A stretch of 64,000 nt of DNA. It comes from Brachybacterium equifaecis. Lineage in GTDB: Bacteria; Actinomycetota; Actinomycetes; Actinomycetales; Dermabacteraceae. Location of the stretch: positions 682,001-746,000 of the forward strand of contig NZ_JAKNCJ010000001.1 of assembly GCF_023509525.1 (NCBI RefSeq), written 5' to 3'. The notes under the pieces were generated by a model, which saw nothing but the letters and a program-made list of their open reading frames with translations, had not been told where the DNA came from and searched no databases. Of the stretch, positions 17,948 to 26,574 are shown piece after piece. The position numbers were made by a program, and so were the translations under genes. Positions within the stretch are counted from its first letter, which is position 1; each line of letters starts with the position of its first letter.

Positions 17948-18037
17948 CGTTCCGGGCCTTGCGCAGGGCCGACGGGTGCGCACCGGCCGGTGCGCCGGCG
18001 GGCTCGCGCCGGCGTCTGCGCGCCGGCGGGGCGCGGC

Positions 18038-18628
18038 TCAGATGCTGAGCTCGTCCACCCCGAAGGCCGTCAGGTAGCGGTACCCGGCCTTCTCGATGAC
18101 CTCGCGCGCTCCCGTGCCGCGGTCCATGATCACGGCGACCGCGCGGATGCGCCCGCCGGCCTCCTCGATGGCTTCGCAGGCGGTGAGGACGCTGCCGCCG
18201 GTGGTGGAAGTGTCCTCCACGGCGATGACGTCGCGCCCGGCGATGTCCGGCCCCTCGATGCGGCGCTGCAGGCCGTGGGCCTTGTTGGCCTTGCGCACCA
18301 CGAACGCGTCCAGCGCCGGCACGGAGGCGTCGGCCGCGGAGGCGTGGAGGAGAGCGGTGGCGACGGGGTCGGCGCCGAGCGTCAGCCCGCCGACGGCCGC
18401 GGCCGCTCCCTCGCCCTCCAGCAGGCCCTCGGTGCGCAGGAGATCGAGCATGACCCGCCCGACCAGCGGCGAGGCCTCGTGGTGCAGGGTGATGCGGCGC
18501 AGGTCGACGTAGTAGTCGGCCTCCTTGCCGGAGGACAGCGTGACCTTCCCGCGCACGACGGCGAGCTCGTCGATCAGCTGGAGGAGGCGGGCGCGGTCGG
18601 ACGCGGGGGCAGTATCGATATCAGCCAT
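18038..18628 (-). CDS. pyrE: Orotate phosphoribosyltransferase
   Basis: PyrE (196 aa) joins orotate and PRPP to make OMP in pyrimidine synthesis. The PRPP-binding motif is VIAVEDTSTTGGSVLTA, the orotate/PRPP loop includes FVVRKANKAHGLQRRIEG, and SSGKEADYYVDLRRITL is the N-terminal signature. Start chosen at the ATG (18628), since TACCCT lies exactly 6 bases upstream; a GTG two codons earlier lies inside that promoter spacing. It stands apart from other pyrimidine genes and downstream of an SDR gene on the same strand. Confidence 0.94.
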   Translation of the reverse strand: MADIDTAPASDRARLLQLIDELAVVRGKVTLSSGKEADYYVDLRRITLHHEASPLVGRVMLDLLRTEGLLEGEGAAAAVGGLTLGADPVATALLHASAADASVPALDAFVVRKANKAHGLQRRIEGPDIAGRDVIAVEDTSTTGGSVLTACEAIEEAGGRIRAVAVIMDRGTGAREVIEKAGYRYLTAFGVDELSI

Positions 18629-18634
18629 GGCCAC

Positions 18635-18640
18635 AGGGTA
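18635..18640 (-). promoter_or_regulatory. -10 box TACCCT of a probable leaderless pyrE promoter
   Basis: Reads TACCCT on the minus strand, 6 bases before the pyrE ATG. Confidence 0.5.
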
Positions 18641-18649
18641 GTCCGGACC

Positions 18650-19495
18650 TCACTGGCCCTCGCGCTCCCACGGCGCGTGCAGCTCACGCTTCGAGGCCGT
18701 CCGGCGGGAGCGGCGCAGCCGGCGCCGGCTGAGGCGGGTCTCCCAGGCGGGGCCCGTCAGGAAGCGCATCAGGCGCCGCGGGGCGAGGCGGGACACCTCC
18801 CCTGCTGCGCGGTACTTCACCGAGGGGATCGAGAGCACGTGCCCGGCGGCGGTGTCCCGCAGCGCCTGCTCGACCACGTACGGGGCTTTCAGCCAGGTGA
18901 CCCGCGGCAGGCCCTCCACGTTCATCGAGGCGCGCTCGTGGAACTCGGTCTGCACGAATCCGGGCAGCAGCGCGGTCGCCGTGACTCCTGTGCCCCGCAG
19001 CTCCGTGGCCAGGGACTCCGTGAACACGGTGACCCAGCTCTTGGAGGCGGCATAGGGCCCGGCGGCCGTGTAGCCGGCGAGGGAAGAGACGTTGAGGATC
19101 GCCCCGCACCGCCGCTGCACCATCGCGCGGGCGGCGGCGTGCGAGAGCACGAGGACGGCGCGGATGAGGGTGTCCATCTGGCGCTCGTGATCCTCGATCG
19201 GGACCTCGAGGAACTGCCCGCGCAGTCCGTAGCCGGCGTTGTTCACCAGCAGGCTGATGCGATCCACCGGATCCGTCAGCCGGCGCGCCACCCGGTCGAG
19301 CTCGCGGCGCACGGAGAGATCGGCGGGGAGCACCTCGATGTCGACTCGGTGCACGTGGCGGATCTGCTCGGCGACCGCATGCAGGCGGTCCTCGGAGCGC
19401 GCCACGAGCACGAGGTCGTGGCCGGTGCCGGCGAGCTGCCAGGCGAATTCCAGGCCGAGTCCTGCCGTGGACCCGGTGACGAGGGCGCGTGCCAT
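18650..19495 (-). CDS. Short-chain dehydrogenase/reductase
   Basis: A 281-aa NAD(P)-dependent oxidoreductase of the classical SDR family. The cofactor motif TGSTAGLGLEFA is at residues 8-19, NNAGYG is the strand-4 motif, the catalytic serine is in ILNVSSLAGY, and YAASKSW supplies the YxxxK pair. The C-terminal 40 residues are basic. Substrate is not evident; relatives include lipid and polyol dehydrogenases. It follows the Gfo/Idh gene by 25 bases and may form an operon with it. Confidence 0.88.
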   Translation of the reverse strand: MARALVTGSTAGLGLEFAWQLAGTGHDLVLVARSEDRLHAVAEQIRHVHRVDIEVLPADLSVRRELDRVARRLTDPVDRISLLVNNAGYGLRGQFLEVPIEDHERQMDTLIRAVLVLSHAAARAMVQRRCGAILNVSSLAGYTAAGPYAASKSWVTVFTESLATELRGTGVTATALLPGFVQTEFHERASMNVEGLPRVTWLKAPYVVEQALRDTAAGHVLSIPSVKYRAAGEVSRLAPRRLMRFLTGPAWETRLSRRRLRRSRRTASKRELHAPWEREGQ

Positions 19496-19520
19496 CTCTG
19501 CTCTGCGGGAGCGGCGGGGC

Positions 19521-20513
19521 TCAGCCGCGCATCCCCGGGGACTGCGCGTAGACCTCCTTGGGGATCCGCAGCGGCTTCATCGCCTCGCGGGGGCTGATCC
19601 AGAAGGGCTCGCCGCTGCCCCGGGTCGCGTAGAAGTCGCGGATCAGCTCGACGTGCGAGGCGCCCCAGTACGCCCGCGCGCCCTCGAGCCGGCGCTCGGC
19701 GACGGTCTCGACTGTCCCGTCGGCCCAGGTCACCGTGAGATCGCCGCGCATGCTGAGGGTCGCGTTCTCGGCGGCGATGACGATCGAGACGGGCTCGTTG
19801 ACGGCGTTGGCATTGGTCGCGTACATGACCGAGCGCACGCCGCCCTCGTGGGTGAGGACGAGCTCGGCGGTGTCCTCCACCTCGATGATGTCGCCGAAGA
19901 CGTGGTTCGCGGCGTGGCCGGCGACCGCGCTGACGGGCCCCAGCAGCCACTCGAGCAGGTCGATCGTGTGGATCGCCTGGTTGATGAGCAGGCCGCCGCC
20001 GCTGTTCTCCCAGGTGCCGCGCCAGGGCTTCGCCCGGTAGTACTCAGGGGTGCGCGCCCACTTCACGGTTGCCGATCCGCCGATCACTCGACCGAGGCGC
20101 CCGCTGTCCAGGAGCTCCTTCATGGCGATGGAGGTCGCGTTGTAGCGGTTCTGGAAGCAGACGCCGATGCGCTGGGCGCTGGCCTCCGCGTGCGCGACCA
20201 GGCGCTCCGCCTCTGCGAGAGAGGCCGCGAGCGGCTTCTCGGTGAGGACGTCGGCCCCGGCGTCGAGGGCGTCGATCGCGACGGGGACGTGCTGGTCATG
20301 GGGAGTGCAGATGTGCACCACATCCGGGCGCAGCTCCTCCAGGAGCGCGCGGTGGTCGGTGAAGGAGGGGACACCGTTCGCCTCGCCCGCGCGCGCCGCG
20401 GCGTCCGGGTCGACGTCGCACACGCCCACGAGCTCGATGCCGTCGAGGTCCTCGATCGCTCCGAGGTGGAGCGCGGAGATGTCACCGCATCCGATCACTG
20501 CCGCCGTCGCCAC
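19521..20513 (-). CDS. Gfo/Idh/MocA-family oxidoreductase
   Basis: A 330-aa NAD(P)-dependent sugar or cyclitol dehydrogenase. The N-terminal Rossmann motif is AAVIGCGDISALH (GxGxxxxxH), the active-site lysine motif is LTEKPLAAS, and the C-terminal domain contains GGGLLINQAIHTIDLLEWLL, including the catalytic His. I start at the GTG at 20513, since the coding pattern begins there. Substrate unknown; myo-inositol-type or glycoside substrates are common for the family. It is divergent from exonuclease III and leads the SDR gene. Confidence 0.88.
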   Translation of the reverse strand: MATAAVIGCGDISALHLGAIEDLDGIELVGVCDVDPDAAARAGEANGVPSFTDHRALLEELRPDVVHICTPHDQHVPVAIDALDAGADVLTEKPLAASLAEAERLVAHAEASAQRIGVCFQNRYNATSIAMKELLDSGRLGRVIGGSATVKWARTPEYYRAKPWRGTWENSGGGLLINQAIHTIDLLEWLLGPVSAVAGHAANHVFGDIIEVEDTAELVLTHEGGVRSVMYATNANAVNEPVSIVIAAENATLSMRGDLTVTWADGTVETVAERRLEGARAYWGASHVELIRDFYATRGSGEPFWISPREAMKPLRIPKEVYAQSPGMRG

Positions 20514-20585
20514 ATCGCACCCCCGAGATCGCCCAACTGGATCCCGACAGTCTAGGACCCTCGTCACATCCCGGGGGCCTTTCGC

Positions 20586-20591
20586 TACCCT
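20586..20591 (+). promoter_or_regulatory. -10 box TACCCT of a probable leaderless xthA promoter
   Basis: Ends 6 bases before the xthA ATG; no Shine-Dalgarno sequence is present. Confidence 0.55.
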
Positions 20592-20597
20592 GGCCGC

Positions 20598-21398
20598 ATG
20601 CGCATCGCCACCTGGAACATCAATTCGCTGCGGGCCCGGATGGATCGCCTCATCGCGTTCCTGGAGCGCCACGAGATCGACGCCGTCGCCCTGCAGGAGA
20701 TCAAGGCCAAGCCCTCCCAGCTCGACCTGGCCGCGCTGAACGCTGCGGGCTATGAACTGGCGGCGCACGGGCTGAACCAGTGGAACGGCGTCGCGATCGC
20801 CTCGCGCATCGGCCTCGACGACGTCCACACGGAGCTCGCCGCAGTGCCGACGTGGCCCGAGGAGGAGGGCGGCGTGGTCGAGGCGCGCGCGCTGAGCGCG
20901 GTCGTCGGCGGGAAGCTCCGGCTGTGGTCGCTGTACATCCCCAACGGTCGCGAGATCGACCACCCGCACTACGCGTACAAGCTGCGCTGGTTCGACGCCC
21001 TGCGCGCCGAGGGGGCGCGCGTGCTCGCCGAGGACCCGCAGGCCGCGATGGTGCTGGCGGGCGACTTCAACGTCGCCCCGGAGGATGACGACGTGTGGTC
21101 GATGGAGGCCTTCGAGGGCAGCACCCATGTCACCGAGCCCGAGCGCGCGGCGTTCCGCGCCGTGGTCGACGCCGGATTCGCGGATCTCGTGCGGCCGGAC
21201 CACCCGGGCCCCGGCGTCTACACGTACTGGGACTACACGAAGCTGCGCTTCCCGAAGAAGGAGGGCATGCGCATCGACTTCCTCCTCGGCTCCCCCGCCG
21301 TGCAGAGCCGCGTGACCGGTTCCTTCATCGACCGCGAGGAGCGCAAGGGCAAGGGCGCCTCCGACCATGCCCCGGTGGTGCTCGACCTGGATCTCTGA
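20598..21398 (+). CDS. xthA: Exodeoxyribonuclease III / AP endonuclease
   Basis: A 266-aa metal-dependent nuclease of base-excision repair that cuts at abasic sites and trims 3' ends. Active-site stretches are TWNINSLRARMDRL, ALQEIKAK (metal-binding Glu), LYIPNGREIDHPHYAYKLRW, VLAGDFNVAPEDDDV (catalytic Asp and Asn) and KGASDHAPVVLDL (catalytic Asp-His). Length is normal. Its promoter appears leaderless. It lies just before the Tad cluster but is likely unrelated to it. Confidence 0.95.
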   Translation: MRIATWNINSLRARMDRLIAFLERHEIDAVALQEIKAKPSQLDLAALNAAGYELAAHGLNQWNGVAIASRIGLDDVHTELAAVPTWPEEEGGVVEARALSAVVGGKLRLWSLYIPNGREIDHPHYAYKLRWFDALRAEGARVLAEDPQAAMVLAGDFNVAPEDDDVWSMEAFEGSTHVTEPERAAFRAVVDAGFADLVRPDHPGPGVYTYWDYTKLRFPKKEGMRIDFLLGSPAVQSRVTGSFIDREERKGKGASDHAPVVLDLDL

Positions 21399-21544
21399 GA
21401 GGCCGACGGGGGTCGCGGGGGCCGACGGGCATCGCGCGGGCTGGCGGGCGCGTCGCGCGCTCCGCGAACTCTCCCCACTGACGGGTTCTCCCCAAGCGGG
21501 CGGGCGGCGCTGACGCCGCCCGTCCGCTCCGCGACTCTGGGGGC

Positions 21545-22741
21545 ATGACCAGCCTCCTGGAGCGATCCTCCCGCGGCACCCGCCTCGGCCCCTCGCGCGC
21601 CGCCGCGGCCCGCACGGACGCCCGCATCCCCTCTCGATTCCCGGCCGGGGCCGCCGCGCTCTCCGCAGACGGAGCATCCTCGACCGCTGCGCCAGGCGCC
21701 CGCGCGGTCGTGCTCTGGCACGGCGAGCGCGAGGGCGCGCTGCGCAGCCTCGCTGCCGACCACGTCAGCGCCGCCGGTGCCGAGCTGCGCGACGCCGGGC
21801 GCACTGCATCCGGCCCGATCGCACCGGGCCTGGGAGGCCAAGCCGACCAGTCGCTGCAGGGACCCGGAGAGCCGGCTCCTGCGCTGCATCTGTGCCCGGC
21901 CGAGGCCCTGCTCACGGCCGACCATCTGCCCGCCCCGGCCGGTCAGCTGATCGCGGTGGCCGACGCGCCGATCGCCGAGGGCATCTGGCGGCGCGCCCTG
22001 TCGGCGCAGGTGCGGGCCGTGTGCCGACTGCCCGAGGACTCCGCGGCCCTGCTCGCGCTGCTCTCCGGCGCGCTCCGGGCAGGCGAGGGCGCGCGCGTGA
22101 TCGGAGTGGCAGGCGGCTGCGGCGGTGCGGGCGCCTCGAGCTTCGCGGCCCGTCTCGCGGGCGCCGCCGGGCGCCTCGGGCCGGTCGCGCTGATCGACGC
22201 GGATCCCCTCGGCGGAGGGCTGGAGCTCCTGGTCGAGGCTCCGCCCGCAGCGGGGGCGCGCTGGGAGGATCTCGCCGGCATCGACACGGCCGACGGCGCG
22301 CTCCTGCGCGAGGGCCTGCCCCGCGTCGACGGGGTGCATCTGCTGACCGCCGGTGCGGGCGCCCCGCCCCGCGCCCTCGATCTGGACCGCGCTCTCGGCG
22401 CGCTCGCGCGGGTTCCCGGCCACGTGATCGCCGATCTCTCCCCGGACCTGGTGGGCCCTGCCCTCCCCCACCTCGACGAGCTGCTCATCGTTCTCCCTGC
22501 CCGCGATCATGCCGTGCGGGCGGCGTGGCGCCGCCTCGGCTCCTGGCGGCCGCCCGCGGGCGTGGCCCGACTGGTGCTGCGGGGCCGGGGCCCCGTGAGC
22601 GCGGACGAGGCGCGCGAGGATCTGCGCCTGCCCGTCGCGGGCGTCTTCCGCGACTCCCCCGCCTCGCACGTGCCGCTGCTGGATGTGCGCCGCGGCCGGG
22701 CCGATGCGCTGTGCCGCCGCCTGCTGGAGGCCGGGCTGTGA
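21545..22741 (+). CDS. CpaE/TadZ-like septum-site-determining protein homologue (Rv3660c-like)
   Basis: A 398-aa P-loop-related protein that opens the Tad cluster. Residues about 185-380 form a MinD/ParA-like domain with a degenerate Walker A (GGCGGAGASSFAARLA, no lysine before the serines) and VALIDADPLGGGLELLVE as the Walker A'/B region. The N-terminal half is Ala-rich and would correspond to a receiver-like part. Such CpaE/TadZ proteins place the secretion machine in the cell. The actinobacterial version always precedes the TadA ATPase, as here, where stop and next start overlap (GTGA). Confidence 0.85.
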   Translation: MTSLLERSSRGTRLGPSRAAAARTDARIPSRFPAGAAALSADGASSTAAPGARAVVLWHGEREGALRSLAADHVSAAGAELRDAGRTASGPIAPGLGGQADQSLQGPGEPAPALHLCPAEALLTADHLPAPAGQLIAVADAPIAEGIWRRALSAQVRAVCRLPEDSAALLALLSGALRAGEGARVIGVAGGCGGAGASSFAARLAGAAGRLGPVALIDADPLGGGLELLVEAPPAAGARWEDLAGIDTADGALLREGLPRVDGVHLLTAGAGAPPRALDLDRALGALARVPGHVIADLSPDLVGPALPHLDELLIVLPARDHAVRAAWRRLGSWRPPAGVARLVLRGRGPVSADEAREDLRLPVAGVFRDSPASHVPLLDVRRGRADALCRRLLEAGL

Positions 22742-23925
22742 GCGGGGCTGTGAGCGGGGCGCCGCTGCCGGGACTGCTCGAGCAGGTGCGCGAGGATCTC
22801 GCCGGCGATCCCGGGCCGGTGGACGTCCCCCGGATCGCGCGCCTGCTGCGGCGCGAGGGGCAGGTGCTCGGGGCCGCAGCGATGCTCGAGGCGACCGCGC
22901 GGGTGCGCGAGCATGTCGGCGGCCTCGGCCCGCTCCAGCACCTCGCCGTCCCCGGCACCACCGACATCCTCCTCAACGGGGACGGCAGCGTCTGGGTGGA
23001 GGACGCCGCCGGCCTGCATCGCACCGACGTGCAGGTCGACGCAGAATCCGCCCGGGATCTGGCGGTGCGGCTGGCCGCGCTGGGAGGGCGGAGGCTGGAT
23101 GACGCGGTGCCCTTCGCCGACGCCCACCTGCCCGACGGCACCCGCTTCCACGGGGTCCTGCCGCCGCTGTCCACCGCGGGGGCCGTCATCTCCCTGCGCC
23201 TGCCCTCCGCGCAGGCGCTGTCCCTCGCGGATCTCGGGGCGCGGGGAGTGTTCGGCGCGCGCACCGCTGCCGTGCTCGAGGCCCTGATCGCCTCTCGCAC
23301 CGCCTTCGTGATCTCCGGCGGCACCGGCACGGGCAAGACGACCCTGCTCTCCGCTCTGCTGGCCCTCGTCCCTCCGAGCGAGAGGATCGTGGTGGTCGAG
23401 GATGCGCAGGAGCTCCAGGTCCCCCATCCGCATGTGGTCCACCTCCAGTCGCGGCACGCGAACACCGAGGGTGCCGGCCGAGTGGACCTCGCCGAGCTCG
23501 TCCGGCTGTGCCTGCGGATGCGCCCGGACCGGATCGTGCTCGGCGAGTGCCGCGGCGCGGAGGTGCGGGAGCTGCTGCAGGCCCTGAACACCGGCCACGA
23601 GGGCGGCTGCGGCACCCTGCACGCGAACACCGCGGCCGACGTGCCCGCCCGCCTCGAGGCGCTCGGCGCGCTCGGCGGCCTGGACCGGCGAGCTCTCGCG
23701 GCGCAGGCGGCGAGCGCACTGGAGGTCGTGCTGCACCTCGGGCGGCCCGGCGGGGTGCGGGTGCTCGAGGAGATCGCCGTGCTGCATCGCGACTCCTCGG
23801 GACTGCTGCGCACGCAGACGGCCCTGGATCTGCGCTGCACGGGCGAGGTGCGCCCGGGGCCGGGATGGGACGCCCTGGCTGCGCGTCTGGACGGCCGCGG
23901 CCGCGATCACGGGACGCTCCGATGA
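22738..23925 (+). CDS. tadA: TadA/CpaF-type secretion ATPase
   Basis: Motor ATPase (395 aa) that powers Flp-type pilus assembly or secretion. Walker A is GGTGTGKTTLL near residue 205, the Asp box has IVVVEDAQELQVPHPHVVHL, Walker B is LRMRPDRIVLGECRGAE, and the His box is NTGHEGGCGTLHANT. The GTG start at 22738 overlaps the previous stop; a second GTG four codons later is possible because the N-terminus repeats VSGAVSGA. It is coupled to the TadB-TadC gene by ATGA. Confidence 0.92.
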   Translation: MSGAVSGAPLPGLLEQVREDLAGDPGPVDVPRIARLLRREGQVLGAAAMLEATARVREHVGGLGPLQHLAVPGTTDILLNGDGSVWVEDAAGLHRTDVQVDAESARDLAVRLAALGGRRLDDAVPFADAHLPDGTRFHGVLPPLSTAGAVISLRLPSAQALSLADLGARGVFGARTAAVLEALIASRTAFVISGGTGTGKTTLLSALLALVPPSERIVVVEDAQELQVPHPHVVHLQSRHANTEGAGRVDLAELVRLCLRMRPDRIVLGECRGAEVRELLQALNTGHEGGCGTLHANTAADVPARLEALGALGGLDRRALAAQAASALEVVLHLGRPGGVRVLEEIAVLHRDSSGLLRTQTALDLRCTGEVRPGPGWDALAARLDGRGRDHGTLR

Positions 23926-25088
23926 CGGGCGCGCTCGCGGTGCTGACGCTGCTGACGGGAGCGCTGCTGCTGTGGTGCTGCGCCCCGAGCAGTCCGATGC
24001 GCAGGAGCACCGTCTCCGCCGACGGGTCCTCTGCTGCGGCGAGCGGCACTGCGGAACGGCTCGTGATCCCTCCGGCGGCCCGGCGCGCACGACCGAGCGC
24101 GCTGCAGGTCGCAGGGCTGATCGAGCATCTCGCCGTGGTGATCGCGAGCGGCGCGGCCCCGCGGCAGTCCTGGCAGCTGGTCGCCGCCGCGGAGCCGCCC
24201 GGCCCCCTCGCGGATCTCGCACGGGCCGTCGGGGCCGGTGCGGATCCGCGCCGGGCAGCGAGCGGCGCTCTTGGGCGCTCTCCGGAGGTGCATGCGCTCG
24301 GCGCTGCGCTCGAGGTCTGCGAGCGCAGCGGCGCACCGCTGGCCGCGCTGCTGCGCAGCCTCGCCTCGGCGCAGCGCGACCTGCATGATGCCTCTCTCGC
24401 GCGCCGCAGCGCCTTCTCCGGCCCGCGCTCCACCGCCCGGATCCTGCTGGCCCTGCCCGCGGCGGGGATCGGACTGGGCATGCTGCTGGGCGCGAATCCG
24501 CTCGCGACGCTGACGGCCACCGGCCCGGGCCGGGCGCTGCTGACGTCCGGCCTCGCCCTCACTCTCGTGGGCTGGGCGTGGATGCGGCATCTGCTGCGCG
24601 CCGCCGCTTCGAGCTCCTCCGGTGGCATCGACCCCTCGGTGCTGCTCGAGCTCATCGCCGGTGCGCTGCGCGCCGGACTGCCGCTCGCCGGAGCCGCAGG
24701 CATCGTGGCGCGCGCCGCCGGGAGCAGCGGGCCGACCGGACCCGCCGACGCCGCGGCGACGTCCCTCGGCAGGTTCGCGCAGGCGCTGGCCGGTGGAGTC
24801 CCGAGCCGACTCGCTGCCGCCCATCTGGACCCTTCGGTGCAGGTCCTCGGGACCTCGGCGCTGCTCGCCGAATCTTCGGGAGCCGACCTCGCCCAGGTGC
24901 TGCGCAGCGCCGCCGCCGACTCCCGCCGCGGACGCGCTCGTGACGCGGAGGCCGCAGCGGCTCGACTCGGCGTGCACCTCGTGCTCCCGACGGGGCTGAC
25001 TCTGCTGCCGGCCTTCGTGCTGCTGGGCATCATCCCGACGGTCGCCTCGCTGCTGGGCGGATCCTTCACCGGACTCGGCCCCGGCTGA
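23922..25088 (+). CDS. Fused TadB-TadC-like inner-membrane platform protein
   Basis: A 388-aa protein with two type II secretion F domains in tandem. The first (about residues 65-170, IEHLAVVIASGAAPRQSWQL through LAALLRSLASAQRDLHDASL) is followed by two helices. The second (about 235-365, LLELIAGALRAGLPLAGAAG through SSGADLAQVLRSAAADSRRG) is followed by a final helix pair. Other actinobacteria usually encode TadB and TadC as two genes, so this looks like a fusion. It forms the membrane platform that the TadA motor acts on. Confidence 0.82.
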   Translation: MTGALAVLTLLTGALLLWCCAPSSPMRRSTVSADGSSAAASGTAERLVIPPAARRARPSALQVAGLIEHLAVVIASGAAPRQSWQLVAAAEPPGPLADLARAVGAGADPRRAASGALGRSPEVHALGAALEVCERSGAPLAALLRSLASAQRDLHDASLARRSAFSGPRSTARILLALPAAGIGLGMLLGANPLATLTATGPGRALLTSGLALTLVGWAWMRHLLRAAASSSSGGIDPSVLLELIAGALRAGLPLAGAAGIVARAAGSSGPTGPADAAATSLGRFAQALAGGVPSRLAAAHLDPSVQVLGTSALLAESSGADLAQVLRSAAADSRRGRARDAEAAAARLGVHLVLPTGLTLLPAFVLLGIIPTVASLLGGSFTGLGPG

Positions 25089-25254
25089 AGGCGCCAGCTG
25101 AAGGCTCCGCGCACGCCACCGGTTCGAGTCGAAGCCCCATCAGATCGCCAGTCCCACAGACCCCCGCAGTCGGCGCCAGCCGGCTCCGGACCGCCGCGCT
25201 CGCGGCACCCATCGCAGTCGCCGCCGGCGCCTGCACGGACAGAAGGAGAATCCC

Positions 25255-25575
25255 ATGACCATCACCGCCACCGCTGCTCCCACCGCAGCCACCCGTCCCG
25301 CCTCCGCGCCCGTCGTCATCGGCACCGTCACCGGGGCCGACGCCGGCGCCGGGGCCGACGCCGGCGCCGGGGCCGGGATGGCCCTCGCGTCCGTCCCGCG
25401 GCTCCCGCTGCGCGCGCGACTGCGGGACGAGACCGGGGCGAGCACGGCCGAGTACGCGATCACCGTGCTCGCCGCGTGCGGCTTCGCCGCAGTGCTCGTG
25501 GTGCTGCTGAAATCCGGAGAGGTGCGCTCGCTGCTGATGAACGTGATCACCTCGGCGCTCGCGCTGGGTTCGTGA
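25255..25575 (+). CDS. DUF4244 Flp-pilin-like protein
   Basis: A 106-aa prepilin-like protein. After a 60-residue Ala/Thr/Gly-rich leader comes RDETGASTAEYAIT, with the T-x-E-Y pattern after a Gly that marks class IV/Flp processing sites, then one long helix (VLAACGFAAVLVVLLKSG) and a short end, as in DUF4244. It is probably the major pilin of this Tad system. AAGGAG lies eight bases before the ATG after a 166-base gap, so it can be expressed separately. An 18-bp unit at 25333-25368 is repeated twice. No prepilin peptidase gene lies in the window. Confidence 0.85.
   Translation: MTITATAAPTAATRPASAPVVIGTVTGADAGAGADAGAGAGMALASVPRLPLRARLRDETGASTAEYAITVLAACGFAAVLVVLLKSGEVRSLLMNVITSALALGS
25333..25368 (+). 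repeat. Two tandem 18-bp units inside the DUF4244 gene
   Basis: Two exact copies of GGGGCCGACGCCGGCGCC encode GADAGA twice; the length is a multiple of three, so copy changes keep the frame. Confidence 0.85.
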
Positions 25576-26156
25576 GCACCCGATCGACGAGGTCCCGGCC
25601 CCTGGGCACCGGAACCGGCAGGTCCGCACCGTCGGTTTCCGCGCTGTCGGAACCTCCACCGTCGGCTTCCGCGCTGTCGGAACCCGCACCGTCGGGATCT
25701 GCGCCGGCGGGATCCGCCTCGGCGGGGGCCGCTCCCTCCTGGCTGCGCCGCCTGCGCGGCGCGGCCAGGAGGGAGGGCGGGGCCACCACGGCCGAGACGG
25801 CGATCGTGCTGCCCGTGGTGGTGGTGATGGTGCTCGTGATGGCCGTGGTCGGGGCGGGGATCGGCAGTCGCGTGCAGCTGGAATCCGCCGCACGCTCTGC
25901 GGCCCGCGAGCTCGCCCGGGGAGAGGACGCCGCCTCTGCCTCCCGCGCCGCGCGCACCATCGCCGGCCAGAGCGCGCGGGTCTCGATCTCGACCGAGGGC
26001 GAATGGGTGAGCGTGCGGGTCCAGCGCACCCTCTCGCTGCCCGGGGGCGCGCTCGGCGGGGCATCCTGGGCGCTCGAGGGCGATGCCACCGCCCGGCGCG
26101 AGCCCCATCTGCTGGGCGCCCCGGCTCCGGTCGCAGCGATCGGGCGTGCGCCATGA
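25572..26156 (+). CDS. TadE-family minor pseudopilin
   Basis: A 194-aa TadE-like protein. The N-terminal 75 residues are a Ser/Pro/Ala-rich cytoplasmic region built partly from a 10-residue repeat. REGGATTAETAIVLPVVVVM then gives the TadE processing/helix motif with the key Glu. The remaining 100 residues are the external domain. It starts with GTG overlapping the DUF4244 stop (GTGA). It probably acts as a minor pilin at the tip or base of the fibre. Confidence 0.85.
   Translation: MSTRSTRSRPLGTGTGRSAPSVSALSEPPPSASALSEPAPSGSAPAGSASAGAAPSWLRRLRGAARREGGATTAETAIVLPVVVVMVLVMAVVGAGIGSRVQLESAARSAARELARGEDAASASRAARTIAGQSARVSISTEGEWVSVRVQRTLSLPGGALGGASWALEGDATARREPHLLGAPAPVAAIGRAP
25627..25716 (+). 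repeat. Three tandem 30-bp units inside the tadE gene
   Basis: Units start at 25627, 25657 and 25687. The first two are nearly identical; the third is diverged. Each encodes about ten residues around SALSEP, so gain or loss of units would change length without a frameshift. Confidence 0.8.
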
Positions 26157-26521
26157 GAGCCTTCCCCCAGCTGCGCTCAGAGACCGGCTCCGGGGCAGCC
26201 GGACTGCTCGCCTGGACGGGAACTCTGAGCGCCCTGCTCGCCGTGCTCGTGCTCGCCGGGCAGGCCCTGCTGGCACAGGCGGCCGCGGATACCGCGGCCG
26301 ATCTCTCCGCCCTCGCCGGCGCCGATGCGCTCGCAGCCGCGACCGCCGATCCCTGCGCGATCGCCGCCGAGGCCGCGCGGCGCAACGCGGCAGAGCTCAG
26401 GGGCTGCACGGTCCAGGGTGCCGACGTGCTCGTGCAGGTGCGCGTCCCGGCCGGGGCACTGCCGCCCGTGCAGGCGCAGGCCCGAGCAGGACCCCCGCCC
26501 GCCGGGACCGGGGCGCCCTGA
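26153..26521 (+). CDS. TadE-like protein of the helicase/secretion neighbourhood
   Basis: A 122-aa protein with one N-terminal helix (GLLAWTGTLSALLAVLVLAG) preceded by ETGSGAA, then a short domain starting QAAADTAADLSALAGADAL. These residues match the small TadE-like family found between TadE and a DECH helicase in actinobacteria. It probably joins the pilus or secretion complex. A Cys pair (DPCAIAAEAARRNAAELRGC) could form a disulfide outside the cell. ATG overlaps the preceding stop. Confidence 0.82.
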   Translation: MRAFPQLRSETGSGAAGLLAWTGTLSALLAVLVLAGQALLAQAAADTAADLSALAGADALAAATADPCAIAAEAARRNAAELRGCTVQGADVLVQVRVPAGALPPVQAQARAGPPPAGTGAP

Positions 26522-26574
26522 TGTCGCGGTCCGAGATCCGCGGGTACCAGATCTCAGGCCCAGGCCGCAGCTTC

